Positions 12,600-24,964 of a DNA stretch of 64,000 nt are shown here, piece after piece (within the stretch, counting starts at the first letter, position 1; each line of letters begins with the position of its first letter). Origin of the DNA: Ophiura sarsii (taxonomy: Eukaryota; Echinodermata; Ophiuroidea; Amphilepidida; Ophiuridae); NCBI GenBank assembly GCA_035610835.1, contig CM069448.1, positions 26,313,905-26,377,904 on the forward strand. Direction: 5' to 3'. The translations under genes were made by a program, and so were the position numbers. A model generated the notes under the pieces. The model saw only the letters and a program-made list of their open reading frames with translations. It was not told the DNA's origin and made no database searches.

Positions 12600-13450
12600 C
12601 AATGTTTTTGCATGTTTCATCCACATAATTATTCAAATAATAAATGAAATAAACATTACCATCAAAGCACATCATCATAAAGGTTATTATTGGTGAGTGG
12701 TAGATCCATCTTACGCAACAGAATTCATAAATGGAATTCGGGTTTGCTATTCTGTTGAAGTTTAACATAGGCCTAACCGTTGAATTTTCGCATTTTTGTA
12801 TTTTGCGCAACGGATTTTAATTAGAGAACGGAATTCAAGCATGTGGATTTTGGTTTTGCGTGATTATTATTCAAATGAAATAAACATATAACCGTCAAAG
12901 CACGGCTTCATAGAGGATATTATTGGTGAGTTGTAGAATAGATCCATTTTGCATTTTTGTGTGTTTTGCGCAACAGATTTTAATTAGATCTAGAGCACGG
13001 AATTCATGTGTGAAATTTGGTTATGTGTGATTGTTATTTTAATGAAATAAACATAACTCTTGAAGCCCGGCATCATAGAGGATTTTATTGGTGAGTTATG
13101 TATCTGTTTCGCTTTTTTGTATCTTGCGCAACGGATTTAAATTTGAGAACGGAATTCAAGCATGTGGATTTTGGTTTTGCGTGATTATTATTCAAATGAA
13201 ATAAACATATAATCGTCAAAGCCCGGCTTCATAAAAGTTATTATTGGTGAGTTGTAGAATCCATTTGGCATTTTTGTATTTTGCGCAACAGAATTTAATT
13301 AGAGAACGGAATTTATGAGTGGAATTTTGGTTTGCGTGATTGTTATTATAATGTAATAAACATAACCGTCAAAGCACAGCTTCATAGAGGTTATCATTGG
13401 TGAGTTGTAGATCCATTTGGCTTTTTTGTATTTTGCGCAAAAGATTTTTG
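12600..13450. repeat. Tandem array, unit about 155-235 bp, five copies
   Basis: Units share GAAATAAACAT, GTCAAAGC(A/C)C, TTATTGGTGAGT, TAGATCCATTT, TTTTGCGCAACNGATTT and AACGGAATT. The ATAAACAT word occurs near 12648, 12882, 13046, 13203 and 13358, so the last spacings are about 155-165 and the first is longer. Divergent copies and no coding potential. Confidence 0.8.
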
Positions 13451-13476
13451 CCACACATTTCTCACCTTTTTAAATT

Positions 13477-13645
13477 AGGTATTCCTCCAGTCAATGTGTG
13501 CTCATTTAAGCAGCACAACAAATGTGCGGTGTTCAAGCAAAGACCCTGGTTCAAGCTGCTTAACCATCCTCCTTCAATACATCATTTAGAAACTTTTGAA
13601 TTGAGGTATTCCTCCATTTAATGTGTGCTCATTCAAGCATTACAA
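13477..13645. repeat. Direct repeat pair, 120 bp apart
   Basis: AGGTATTCCTCCA followed by AATGTGTGCTCATT(T/C)AAGCA occurs near 13477 and again near 13600. Between the copies lies an additional TTCAAGC(A/T)-rich stretch. Confidence 0.7.
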
Positions 13646-14239
13646 CGAAGTTAAAGCCCCGTTTTAGTGTTGCTGTGCACACGTGTGCCAAAAATCGTTT
13701 CGATGGAGTAACATTTAAAAAAATATCAGGCATAATCTAAAGGGGAACTTATTTTTGTTCAACTGTGCATATTTGAGTGGCCCCAGGGCTGAAACTTACG
13801 TGACACGGTTGAATTCTTTGACAGCTACCTGACCCCAGCTTTTATGGGTTGCCAGACGTACTCCTCCAAAACCGCCATGTCCTATTCCTTTCCCCAACGT
13901 AACATCTGCGATCTTGACGCTTCTAAACCCTTCATACGACATCCTTGGTCAAAGTGAAGAAATATAGCTGTTTGATTCCACCTGGTGAAAAGAAGGGATC
14001 GATAGATAAAATATCACCACATAACGTACATGATACACAAGCAAAAGCCTAACAGTAATAGCGATAATCCGCTTGATATCTGAGAGCCCAATTTCCGTAA
14101 CATTACGGCCCTGAACGCTAAAAAATACTACTCTACACCACGTACCGGTAGCACGTGATTCCCCAGTCCCCATCTCCGGCCGCCAAGACGGGCTGTCATA
14201 TGCGCAGTAAAAATACTATGAGTTTGTCCATGCTTGTCC
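13646..14239. other. No gene recognised
   Basis: Apparently unique sequence. No ORF of protein character and no strong repeat. Confidence 0.4.
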
Positions 14240-14345
14240 CTTTATCAATAGCTCAATTGGATAAGCGGTGGACCGCCACCAAGGCGACCCGGGTTCGATA
14301 CCAGTGGCCGGCGGTGCCTATTTCTTCCCCCTCCCAATTTTACCG
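14240..14345 (+). mobile_element. tRNA-derived SINE head (or tRNA pseudogene)
   Basis: An RNA polymerase III A box (TAGCTCAATTGG, 14249-14260) and a B box (GGTTCGATACC, 14292-14302) lie at tRNA-like spacing, with a GGTGG/CCACC hairpin between them. The sequence upstream of the A box does not pair with the sequence after the B box, so the acceptor stem is missing. This is therefore not a working tRNA; a tRNA-derived SINE promoter or a decayed tRNA is more likely. No SINE tail is obvious. Confidence 0.6.
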
Positions 14346-15020
14346 GTGATAGTTTTATTCCCCAAACCATACTAATAAACCAAACCACTAATTAATAATC
14401 AATTGCCCAATAATTGGCCTTTCAATATTTGTTTTTATTCTTTTTTATTCGAACATGACTTACATTAATGTTATATAATGAAATATCAAAATTAAATATC
14501 TTAAGACCATTTTTGACCAATAAGATATATTAGTCACTTAATTAATTAATGTGAGCCTTTTGTTTTAAAACATATCAAACCTCACTGTCACAATTTATGA
14601 GCCTTGGTAAAAACTTTTTTTTCTGAGCATGATTCATCAAAAACCGTGATTATCGATCTTAAAATAAAGACACCAGAGGCAAAAAACTACTTAATTTTGC
14701 GATCTATTTAATTTTGCGAATATATTGCAGGCTCAAAGTCGCAAAAATAAATACCACAGTTTTGCAATTTATGTTTTATGATAAGTGGTTATGCAAAAGT
14801 AGATTTTCAATCCACAAAAATAACCAATTGCAAAAAAGGAATTTTGTCTGATATGGCAATATGTTTCCAGATTCGGAAACATTTTGAAGAATAAGTTAAA
14901 TTTTGAAGAATAATATAATTTGTTCAGAATCACGCATTAACAACATTTATGGCATTTAATCTTAAAATTTAAAAGCAAAATAGTTTTCACATTTCATCCT
15001 TTTTAAATAGTATTTATATA
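14346..15020. other. AT-rich, no gene recognised
   Basis: Very AT-rich non-coding sequence without clear repeats. Confidence 0.4.
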
Positions 15021-15141
15021 ATATTGGATGGCTGTGAGGGTGATACAAGAATATTGCTCGAGCTATAAAATATTGCGAGTGCAATATTTTATAGCGATTG
15101 CAATCTTGTATCACCCGAAAATAAGACATTCAATATTATTA
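15021..15141. repeat. Near-perfect palindrome, about 120 bp
   Basis: Arms centre on the four bases GAGT near 15078. The inner stem is GCTATAAAATATTGC with its complement, continued by GGTGATACAAGA/TCTTGTATCACC and closed by AATATTG(G/A)ATG at the outside. A short MITE is likely. Related AATATTGGACG words occur at 15265-15300. Confidence 0.75.
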
Positions 15142-15884
15142 TTATTATTAATGTAGTATAACAGACTGTTTTGATAACAACTAAATATTAAGTTAGCCCA
15201 AACTGACCTTCTCTGCGAATATAATTATACTCACGCGTACATCTTCTGTGCAGCACCAAAAATATTGGACGGCAATATTTTTTGTTTTTGAATATTGGAC
15301 GCACATCCGGGAACATGTAAATGATAATTAAAAATATTGTATTGCTATAATATGAGATTTTATTCTCATATGATGAAATCACACATGAAAATACCCACCT
15401 CGTTGTTCCGGTCCTGATTTCAATAGCAATCTGTCATGATACACCATCCCAGGCTGGGCACAGAAACAAAATGCGTTATCAATACAAAGTGCATTGATAT
15501 AAATGATCGAATTATCCCCTCCATGTATAAATTTGGGGGCGCTATTATATTTTATGGTTAAGGCACAAAAAAAGGGAAACAGATTGTCAGACCCCTGGGC
15601 GTGCGCGCCTGGAATAAATTCCTGGAGGTTGCAATGTTGAATTATGTTTGATGGGTAAACCTGTCATAACCAGTTGTTATGAGGAGCATTAAAATAAAAT
15701 AAAAATTAAGAAAAAAAGAAGAAAAAAAGAAGAAAGAAAAAAGAAGAAAAGAAAAAAGATAATTCCCTAACTTTTAATTTACGGGTCAATACGTCTACCC
15801 CTACACAGGCTCCACGGAAAAAAGGTTACGTTAGGTCCCAGATTCTGGACTTAACTCGTGTCGTCCGATACTGGAACGCCCATT
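15142..15884. other. No gene; purine tract and shared motif
   Basis: Includes an A/G-only tract (about 15700-15760, AGAAG-type repeats). It also holds a second copy (15831-15851) of the TTAGGTCCCAGATTCTGGAC word seen at 4388. Confidence 0.5.
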
Positions 15885-16600
15885 TTATACAGCGGACCCA
15901 AAAGGTACCGTACCATTCTTATGCATATGCTTTTCTGATATTATTGGAATATTGTTTTCATACGATGCCTAGGCCTTTAGAGTTATTGTTATTGTCAATT
16001 ATAGGGTAGGAGGAACATGTACATTGATAATTTTAAAAAGCAACAAAAAGAAAAACACACCTTATGTTGCAATTTCTGAAATGAGGTCGAAAAATTAGAG
16101 AAAATATCCATCAAATATTTGCAGTTTATAATTATCTTTCCCTGTCCTATTGAACATGAAATTATACTTTTTTAAGAACGATTCTATAATGTTGGGAATC
16201 GATTTCACTAAAATACCGTATTTCAAGTAAAGGTCTTTTTGATGAATAAAATGGCAAACCAGTCTTGAGGCCTTAACCCATCGGAAATTCCTCATAGTGA
16301 TTGCCCTCGATGGAGCACATTTATTCGTCATTAATAAAACAGCATCGTGCTTTCATCATTTCAATTACACAAATTTAATTAAAACAGAATAACCGGGAAT
16401 TATTTCGAATTGAAATCAGCATGTGGTTATTTAAACTTAGTCAAAGAAATTGTCTAGGCGAAATTTGAGCCGAATGAATGCTGTCTAAGACCTTGCAATC
16501 GTATAACGGATTGGAAATTAAAAGCGCAATGTTTAAGCTCAACAACATTACTGTATGTTACCGAATAGCGTCAAAATACAGATTTCCCACAGTCGACCCT
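15885..16600 (+). repeat. Receptor 5' flank, copy A of an intron-shared duplication
   Basis: This block ends about 540 bp before the receptor start codon. It matches two blocks in the intron, same orientation and order: 15890-16225 with 32930-33228 (weaker), and 16240-16600 with 36065-36425 (strong; shared words include AATGGCAAACCAGTC, CACAGCATCGTGCTTTCATC or its variant, GAATGCTGTCTAAGACCTTG and AGATTTCCCACAGT). It may be a dispersed repeat or a copy left by duplication of the receptor's upstream region. No core promoter could be identified in it. Confidence 0.75.
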
Positions 16601-17136
16601 TCCCCCCCTTCCCCCGGGCACTATAGTGTTAATCTCTAACTTATGTTTTTCCAAAAATACGTAAACTTTACCTATATTGTATATAACATTTACGAACCAA
16701 TGTTTTCTAAATACCTCTTCCAACGTTTTGTTCTGGAATGTACATTTTCACACCGTGATTCAATATCTTATTAAACTCTCAGCATGCTCAGGATGCATTT
16801 AAATGTATATTGCAAATTATATTATTTCCCCGCCGCCCTATCCCCCAATAATTCAATACTACTCACAAAGCGATATATCCTTCTCGATATTGCTTCTTTT
16901 GTTAGTATGATATTAGGGTTCACTTTTTCGTCCACTAATTCGTCAATATTGACAGGTTATTTCGAAAGATACCATACATATTTCACCAATAGACCGTTGT
17001 TTTGCGTGTGCAGTGCTTGTAATTTGCTAGAAAATGGCTCGTAAATTAAAGCAATATTTATTTTTCGCAAATTATCGACGCAAACGTCATTTTGACATGG
17101 AATCGTTGAGATGAAGCACATCAGGTTACACGCATC
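16601..17136 (+). other. Immediate 5' flank of the receptor gene
   Basis: Presumed 5' untranslated and promoter-proximal sequence. Contains a C-rich patch (16605-16617). No TATA or initiator element can be called with confidence. Confidence 0.4.
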
Positions 17137-19194
17137 ATGGGAAGTATTGTTATGAGAGATACTAGAGATCGTATCAGCGGCATATCTCACGAAATGACGT
17201 ATTCACAGGTTGCGGTTCTGTTGCTGGTGTCCGTAACTTCAGCTTTTCCAAATAGATCCAATTCATCATGTTTCGCGTATTCCAAGCCCGGAGACGTGAC
17301 TTTTGGTGGGATATTTTCATTTAAGAACAGCGTCAACGATTTATGCAATGGTGATGTCAGTTATTTTGCTCTGATGTGGTCCGAAGCAATGATATGGACT
17401 ATTGATGAAATAAACGAAAGGAAAGATATTCTACCTAATCTTACTATTGGGTATGAAATCCGTGATAGCTGTCGCACTGAAGACATGTCTCTCTGGTCAG
17501 CGCTTTCCTTCTTCACAGATACGTGCTCTTATTCGCAACAATATCGCGACAGCGTCAATTTGGTAGCGATGGTCACTGCGGCATCTAGTTTATCAACGGT
17601 TTGGATGGCTAAAGTTGGGAACCTTTTTCGTGTACCTATCGTATCAGCTACCGCTACCAGCGATGAATTGAGCGACAACGTACGCTTCCCGTATTTCTTC
17701 AGGACAGTTCCACCTGATCGCTTTCAAGTTGATGCAATCGTAGACATCCTGTTGAAGTTTAATTGGAGATATATCGCCTTGATCTACTCCGCTGATACCT
17801 ACGGTCTTCACGGGGCTCGTCAGATTAAGACGGCGTCGGAAAATGCGGGTGTGTGCATCGCGATGACTGCTACAATCCAGCCGTATGCTCCTCAAGACGA
17901 ACTAGACGATGCAATCGAAAAGCTTACTAAAGTTCACAAAGCCAAAGTGGTGGTCTTGTTTTCACTTGACCAGGTAGCTAAAGCTTTACTGACAACCTTA
18001 CGAGATTCAAACCTAAACTTAGGAATTACGTGGATTGGTAGCGATGGATGGGGTACACGGTACGAATCCTCTGATCTTGCACAAATCATTACGGGAAGCA
18101 TTTTCATACGACCAAATATTTTTTATCTACCTACACCTAAATTTGGAGGATATTTAGCCGCTCGTAATCCAGACACCACTCCTGGGAGTACATGGTATAA
18201 TGAATTCTGGCAAAAAAGGAAAGAATCACTGGGATGCTCTAATTTCACCAAATGTCCACTATACGGTTATGCCAGCGCTTCTGTACTCAACGGTGTCAAT
18301 GTGCTTGCACATGCCTTGCATTCCATGTATAACAACAGCTGTCTGTCTGGGCAATGTCTTTCTCCAAGAGATCTTTCAGGTCAATTGTATAAGGAGTATC
18401 TTTTGAATGTCTCATTCAATGGAACAGACGGTGTATTTGAATTTGATGAGTTAGGGGACACACTAGGCAAATATCAGATCCTTAACATCCAGAAACAAGG
18501 CCAGACGTTCACTATGGCTAAAATAGGCTATTGGGACGCTCGTTTTACTGGACATCCACTACAACTGGACGATGATAAGATTCGGTTTGTCAACAATTCA
18601 GCCAACGCACCATTTTCACTTTGTATAGCACGATGTCAGTACGGGTACATTACAATACCTTTAGAGGACAGATGTTGTTATGGATGCCAGCCATGTCCAG
18701 ATAATACAATAGTAGTTGAGAATGATACCAGGTGCCGACATTGCCTATTGACTCATTGGCCAGATGAAAGTCGCACTTATTGTCAAATCATTCCGCAAAC
18801 TGTAGTGGAACTCAGAAATCCCATCATCATATTCATCATGTTATCCAGTTCTTTTGGGCTGATCGTGTGTTTGATCATCGCCGTTGGATTATGGCTGAAG
18901 CGAAATCATCCGCTGATCAAAGCCACCAGTAGAGAACTGAGCGCGGTTAATTTACTCGGGGTGGCCATAGCTTTCCTCGATGTGTTTCTTCTCTTGACCA
19001 GACCATCTAGGGTAGTGTGCCCCATTGTCGAATCAATGATATCTTTGTGTTTTACGGTTATGTTTGCGCCAACTTTATTGAAAATAGTCCGCATATATCG
19101 CATCTTTAGGGCTGGAAAGCGATCCGTACGCCGTCCACGATTCGTCAGCGTGCCAGACCAGGTCGTCATGATAAGTATTCTGATCATAATCCAG
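17137..19194 (+). CDS. mGluR-like class C GPCR, exon 1 (ligand domain to TM4)
   Basis: Encodes residues 1-686 of a plasma-membrane receptor that would bind an amino-acid-like ligand outside the cell and signal through G proteins. A hydrophobic signal segment lies at residues 21-36; the first ATG (17137, A at -3, G at +4) adds 19 residues before a second in-frame ATG at 17194, and either could be used. The Venus-flytrap domain spans about 45-490 (PNLTIGYEIRDSC, LSDNVRFPYFFRTVPPD, TWIGSDGW). A nine-cysteine domain runs from 496 to 549, then TM1 562-587, TM2 about 601-621, TM3 about 629-650 and TM4 from 675. KIVRIYRIF after TM3 is mGluR-like. The exon closes in phase 0 at ATCCAG|GTAGGT; read-through stops two codons later. 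Family assignment is secure; subtype is not. Confidence 0.95.
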
Positions 19195-19200
19195 GTAGGT

Positions 19201-20745
19201 TAAACAATTATATATATTGCTATTGAAAAAAGACATGGAAAGAAAAAATACGGTAAAATATATGAAGAAAAAGAAGAAAAAAAAGGCAATCGATAGAAAG
19301 TAGAATAATCCCATAAATACAATCATCCACCGCTGAAATTAAATAGTGACGCACAGTAAAAGATAAATCAACAACTGTAATACCTCTATTACACTCTAAA
19401 GGGTTCCTAAAACGGACCTCTAAATGGACCCTCAATTGGTTGAAAATAAAATCTGTAAATGTAAAAGCACCATTTTTTTGTTCTTACAACATCCTTTTGA
19501 GGTTATGCAATTTTAAAGAACCATTTCTGAAGGGTTCAATTGTCTTGAGGCTATATAATGTATAGAGGACAAAAGGTTTCTAAATTCGCTTTAGATTGTA
19601 TTATAAACTGATTTCACTACTTTATCGGACGTAATATCTCATTTAATTTCAATCTTAAAATTACAAAATCTTCATTATCGTTTCGCCTTTTTATCCGTCA
19701 GCTTGTAACGCAGATATCGACGAGTTATTTTCGATTCAATATTGTAGATTGTAATAATACAAATGACAGACAAGTCCATTAAAAGTCCCTATGAAAACAA
19801 TAAAAGCTACGATAGCAATATGTTTGTTACATGTTATTTTCTTTACAATTTTTTTTAAATGGTAAGGTTTTTTCTTCTCGAAACGTGCTATCTTAACTCA
19901 CGTTGGTCAATTCATTCCAGTTTGCCCTTGAATACGACGATTTTACGACACAAACTGGCCATTGGGATTTGATATCACTGATATTGACTTTGAATTGACT
20001 TTGCAAATATGAAAAAATAAAGAATTATGATGTTGATTTAATTGGAAAATGTCAAGTAAATTTTTAATGGTATACATTGATTACTACAGTCTGTTCATAC
20101 AGCCTTTTATCCTCTCGGGGTACAAAATGTACCTTAACGTTATCATATTTTCATCACGAACATTTATATAGCTACCGAAAAGTAACTAGAATTTATTTGA
20201 ATAACATTTACCTTACCTAAAAATACAAATAAAATGAGGTGTTTAATGATTATGACAGTTTCCCATGACCTTATGAATCCCTTTAATCCTAAGCAATAAA
20301 TGAAAAGAAATTTAAAAAACACCACCCTTTTATATGTTACATGTTAAAAATAGCCGCGCTAAGTAGTAGATTGTGTTTATTAGAGCGAAGGTTGAGGATA
20401 AATTGGAAATCACAAAATTGGAAGTATATTGGTAAGCTTTTAGTTGCTGTATTTGTTATTTTTGTCAGTAATAAATTATTTATAGCTCTTATTATTCACT
20501 ACAACATGTAGCTTTGTAAATAGTCATAAAACCTGTATCAGCAGTTACCAGAAGGTTGTAGAATTTGAATTGTCATTCTACCGAAATAAGCTACACAGGG
20601 GAAGGGTTGTACCTTATTATAGGTCTATCTATAATAATAAAAAGTATATTGTGATATTGGCGAACTAATATTTGGATAAATTGGATTTATTTTCGCGCGA
20701 GCAAATAACAACAAGGTGAAGAAACTGTTAAGGGGGGTTGAGGAT
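19201..20745. other. Start of intron, no feature recognised
   Basis: AT-rich unique-looking sequence; no repeat or coding signal supported. Confidence 0.4.
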
Positions 20746-20749
20746 GATG

Positions 20750-21335
20750 GGCCATATTGGGCCCATTTTCAGCAGTAAATTTCATAACACTCCCAATTAT
20801 CAGCTGATGCATGTTATACCGTATTCAAGCCATGATGCCTAGTTACGAAACATATTTGCCACTGTCAACAATTATTTTCATTTATATATAACCTAATTAT
20901 CGGCAAATTGTATTTACAAAAAGCATCATATTATTATGAGATTATGAGAATGTTCATTCAGAAATACACCATGATACTATTAAAACTGATTCCTTATTAT
21001 AAAGCAATGGTTTCGGGTGATGCAGCATATACTAACGCGCGTTTGAACAGTCTTTTCCGGCACTCGGGCCCATTTTCGGTAGTTCATTTTAGAACACTCT
21101 CAATTATCAGCTGATGTATACATGTTATATCGTATTCAAGCCATGATGCCGAAAAATATTAACCACATTCAAGAATTATATTCATTCATAACCTAATATT
21201 TATTATCGACAAATTGTATTTATAAAAGCGCACCCAGCATCATATTATGAGAATGTACATTCAGAAATACACAATGTTACTATTTAAACTGATTCCTTAT
21301 TATATGGTGTCGGTTGGTGCAGCATATTACTACCT
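20750..21335. repeat. Direct tandem duplication, unit about 300 bp
   Basis: Copy 1 (about 20755-21030) and copy 2 (about 21065-21325) share GGGCCCATTTTC, AATTATCAGCTGATG, GTATTCAAGCCATGATGCC, GCATCATATTATGAGAATG-type segments and AAACTGATTCCTTATTATA. The joint word GAACAGTCTT(T/C)TCCGGCACTCG recurs at 21045 and again at 21410, so part of a third copy may exist. Confidence 0.85.
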
Positions 21336-21584
21336 TCGGGTGGCTGCCGCAGTTTTGAAAGTGTTTTCCGAATAGATAAATAAAAATAAATAAATAACGC
21401 GCATTTGAACAGTCTTCTCCGGCACTCGAAGAAATTGTTGTATTGTTTTGAAAGTAATTATTCGTTTTAAATCAATTACACAAGAATACTGAATTACGTG
21501 AGTTGAAAAATAATTTCTGTAACCTAGACCAACCACGGGCAGTTAGTTTAGCTTAAAAACTAATGCATACCAAGGGCGTAGCCA

Positions 21585-24560
21585 TAGTCCAGTCAATCTA
21601 ATGAATGACCCACCACAAATTGCAACACAAGGTTTTTCTTCAGTTTCGTTATTAGAAAGGTCTCTGGAACAACATATTAAAAGTCTAATAAAATCTAAGC
21701 AGGCGAAAGTCATTTTTTCCGTAAATCCAAAATGGCCGCCAAAAAAACCTATTTTTGACAATATCTTGACTTCTCATTATTATTATACAAATATTTTAAC
21801 TGCAATAGTATGGTTTTTGATATCAATGAATCCATTAAAACACATTTTAATATATATGGCCTGTAACTTGCTTTATTAAAACACCTAAATCTAAGATGGC
21901 CACCAAAATGGCCTCCAAAAATGGTAAAAACTCCATATATATTGGCATATATAAACCAACATGTATGATCAGAGTATATATTTAACAATAGGATGTATGG
22001 ATTAGACCACTAGAAACTCATATCTAGTAATTTTGCTTTGTTGACATACTTTAAAACCAAATTAATGGCCAAAAATGATAAAAAGTGGTCAAAATTCCAT
22101 AAAATAGCATAATATCAACCGATGTGTATGATAAAAATATAGTTTTAACGATGGGATGTATATGTTGGACCACTAGTAACTCATATCCAGTATTTTTGCT
22201 CCGTTAAAATAGTTCAAAATCCAAAATGGCTGCTAAAATGGCCCCCAAAATGATTCCCGAGGTGACTGCAAAAATTGTCAAATTCCATAAAATGGAATAA
22301 TATCAACATAAATGTATGACGAAAATATAGTTTTAATGATGGGATGTATGTATTAGACCACTAGTAACTCATATTTAGTATTTGTGCTTTGTTAACATAC
22401 TTAGAAATCCGAAATGGGTTCCAAAACAAATTGTTGACTGAACAAATTGTTGGAATTCCATAAAATGGGATAATAATTATCAACCAAAATGTATGATGAA
22501 AGTATAGTTTTAACATTGGGGTGTATGTATTAGACCACAAGTAACTCATATCCAGTATATTTGCATTGTAATACCATACTTTAAAACCAAGATGGCCACC
22601 AAAATGGCCACTGTAAATGTAAAAATAGTCTACATGAGTGTATGATAATTCAAAATAGATATTGTAAGAGTGTATATTACATCAAATTCACCAAATAGCA
22701 TTATTCTAAACTACTAAGCTATTGCTTTTAGATATAAGGCCCACCTCTGTGACAATTTTGATTCAGCCTCACTTTCCAAAATGGCTGGCAGAATGGATAA
22801 GTTGATGTTTAATGACCTAAAACAATTGTTTTGTATTGTAAATGACCATACTACATGTATGTAATACCAATACCCCCAAATATAATGGGGCAGCATTCAC
22901 TATATCTATGATTGATAAAGCCTAGGGGCTGTAGATCTATATAGTTTTGAATGGCCACCTGTGGTAATTATAGTTTTGAATATTTTAAAATATCCAAGAT
23001 GGCTGCAAAAGGTAAAAATAACTGAAAAACAGTATTAGTTTATTGTTAGTGTTACATTAGATATGACCAAATTATCTACAGCTTTTAATCTATCCGGTAA
23101 ATGTATTTGTATGTGACAAGGTATAATTAAATGGTATATACTCCATTTTGACAATGTGATGTTATTAAGATGGGCATCATAATGACCATTTCATTAAAAT
23201 TACTCCTAATGGTCAATAAAATTACCTCCAAATGGTCAAAATAATTACCACAGGTGACCACCAATTGATCAAAATATAAGTTTACTGGGTGGATTAAAAT
23301 CAATAGATAATCTTTTGTTCATATCTAATGTAACACTAACAATAAAACGAATACTGTTTTTCAGTTATTTTAACCTTTTGCAGCCATCTTGGATATTCTA
23401 AAATACTCAAACTAGATCAACAGCACCTAGGCTTCATCATAGACATATATTGAATGCTGTCTTATTATATTGGGGGGGGGGGGGTATTGGTATGGTCATT
23501 TACAATACAAAACAATTGTTTTAGGTCATTTAACATCAACTTAACCACTCTGGAAGCCATTTTGGAAAGTGATCCTGAATCAAATTTGTCACAGAGGTGG
23601 GCCTTATATCTAAAAGCAATAGCTAAGCAGTTTCAAACATAGTATTTGGTGAATGTGTTGTATACACTCTTAACATATCTATTGTGGATCATCATACACT
23701 CATGTAGACTATTCCCGAAGTGACTGCAAAAATTGTCAAATTCCATAAAATGGAATAATATCAACATAAATGTATGACGAAAATATAGTTTTAATGATGG
23801 GATGTATGTATTAGACCACTAGTAATTCATATCTAGTATTTGTGCTTTGTTAACATACTTAGAAATCCAAAATGGGTCCCAAAACAAATTGTTGACTGAA
23901 CAAATTGCCGAAGTGACTGCAAAAATGTAGATAACACTCATGTAGATAATATTTACATTTACAGCAGCCATTTTATTTTGGTGGCCATCTTGGATTTAAA
24001 ATATATTATTACAATGATAATATACTGGATATGAGTTACTAGTGGTCTAATACATACATCCCAATGTTAAAACTATACTTTCATCATACATTTTGGTTGA
24101 TATTATACCATTTTATGGAATTTCACCAATTTGTTCAGTCATTTTGGACCCATTTTGGGGCCATTTGGACCCATTTTGATTCCTAAGTACATGTATGTTA
24201 ACAAAGCACAAATACTAGATATAAGTTACTAGGGGTCTAATACATACACCCCATTATTAAAACTATAATATCATCATATAGGTTGATAATATCTAATTTT
24301 ATGGAATTTTCCATTTTTTGCAGCCACTTCGGGAATCATTTCGGGAATCATTTTGGGGGCCATTTTGGCTTTTGAACTATGTTACAGAGCACAAATACTG
24401 GATATGAGTTACTTGTGGTCTAAAACATACATACCATCGTTAAAATTATATTTTTATTATACATTTCGGTTGATATTATGCTATTTTATGGAATTTTGAC
24501 CACTTTTGACAATTTTTGGCCATTCATTTGGCGGGCATTTTGGTTTTAAAGTATGTTAAC
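21585..24560. mobile_element. Foldback-type element, copy 2, major part
   Basis: Outer end TAGTCCAGTCAATCTA at 21585 matches, inverted, the end at 31998-32013. From the outer end the left arm runs through TGACCCACCAC and GGCGAAAGTC, then tandem CAAGATGGCC-type units (21890-23100). The centre is near 23190, and the right arm returns in reverse complement to 24560, where it is interrupted mid-unit. It continues seamlessly at 31541, as shown by comparison with 1845-1990 of copy 1. Arms are over 1 kb. No transposase is encoded. CCA flanks both outer ends and might be a 3 bp target duplication. Confidence 0.8.
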
Positions 24561-24684
24561 TCTTAGGTTACTTTATAACACAAGACTCTGATATGCGGTT
24601 CTGCGTCAAATTTGCGAGAATTTGACTTTTTATTTCATTGGTTGATCAGGTAATTTCACTATGTTCTGACATCCACTGTCATTA

Positions 24685-24964
24685 TAATCGTCTGGCAGCC
24701 TCACCAGAACCCAAGCCGTTCCGCTAAACTACGGAGGACTTTAATAATAGTCATCAAGCATAATCATCTGGCAGCCTCACCAGAACCCAATCCGTTCCGC
24801 TAAACTACGAAGGACTTTAATAATAGTCATCATAATTGTCTGGCAGCCCTCACCAGAATGAAGCAAGGCGCTCCGCTAAACTACGTAAGACTATCATAAT
24901 ATTTGTCGCATGGCAGCAATCACCATCGATACCGAATCCAGTCCGCTAAACTGCGGAGGACATT
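24685..24964 (+). repeat. Four tandem units of 70-77 bp with a conserved hairpin
   Basis: Each unit has TGGCAGC..TCACC (24692, 24769, 24841, 24911), and about 30 bases later CCGCTAAACT(A/G)CGG-type sequence that can fold into a stem of 3-6 pairs around a TAAACT loop, followed by a GGAC or AGAC. Units 1 and 2 are nearly identical; units 3 and 4 diverge but keep the hairpin (unit 3 with a broken pair). They sit near the left end of the 7 kb insertion. Confidence 0.75.

Noticed and set aside
14240..14345. Functional tRNA gene
   Set aside because: A and B boxes are present, but the acceptor stem does not pair.
17644..17895. Minus-strand ORFs within receptor exon 1
   Set aside because: Shadows of the strongly supported receptor coding frame.
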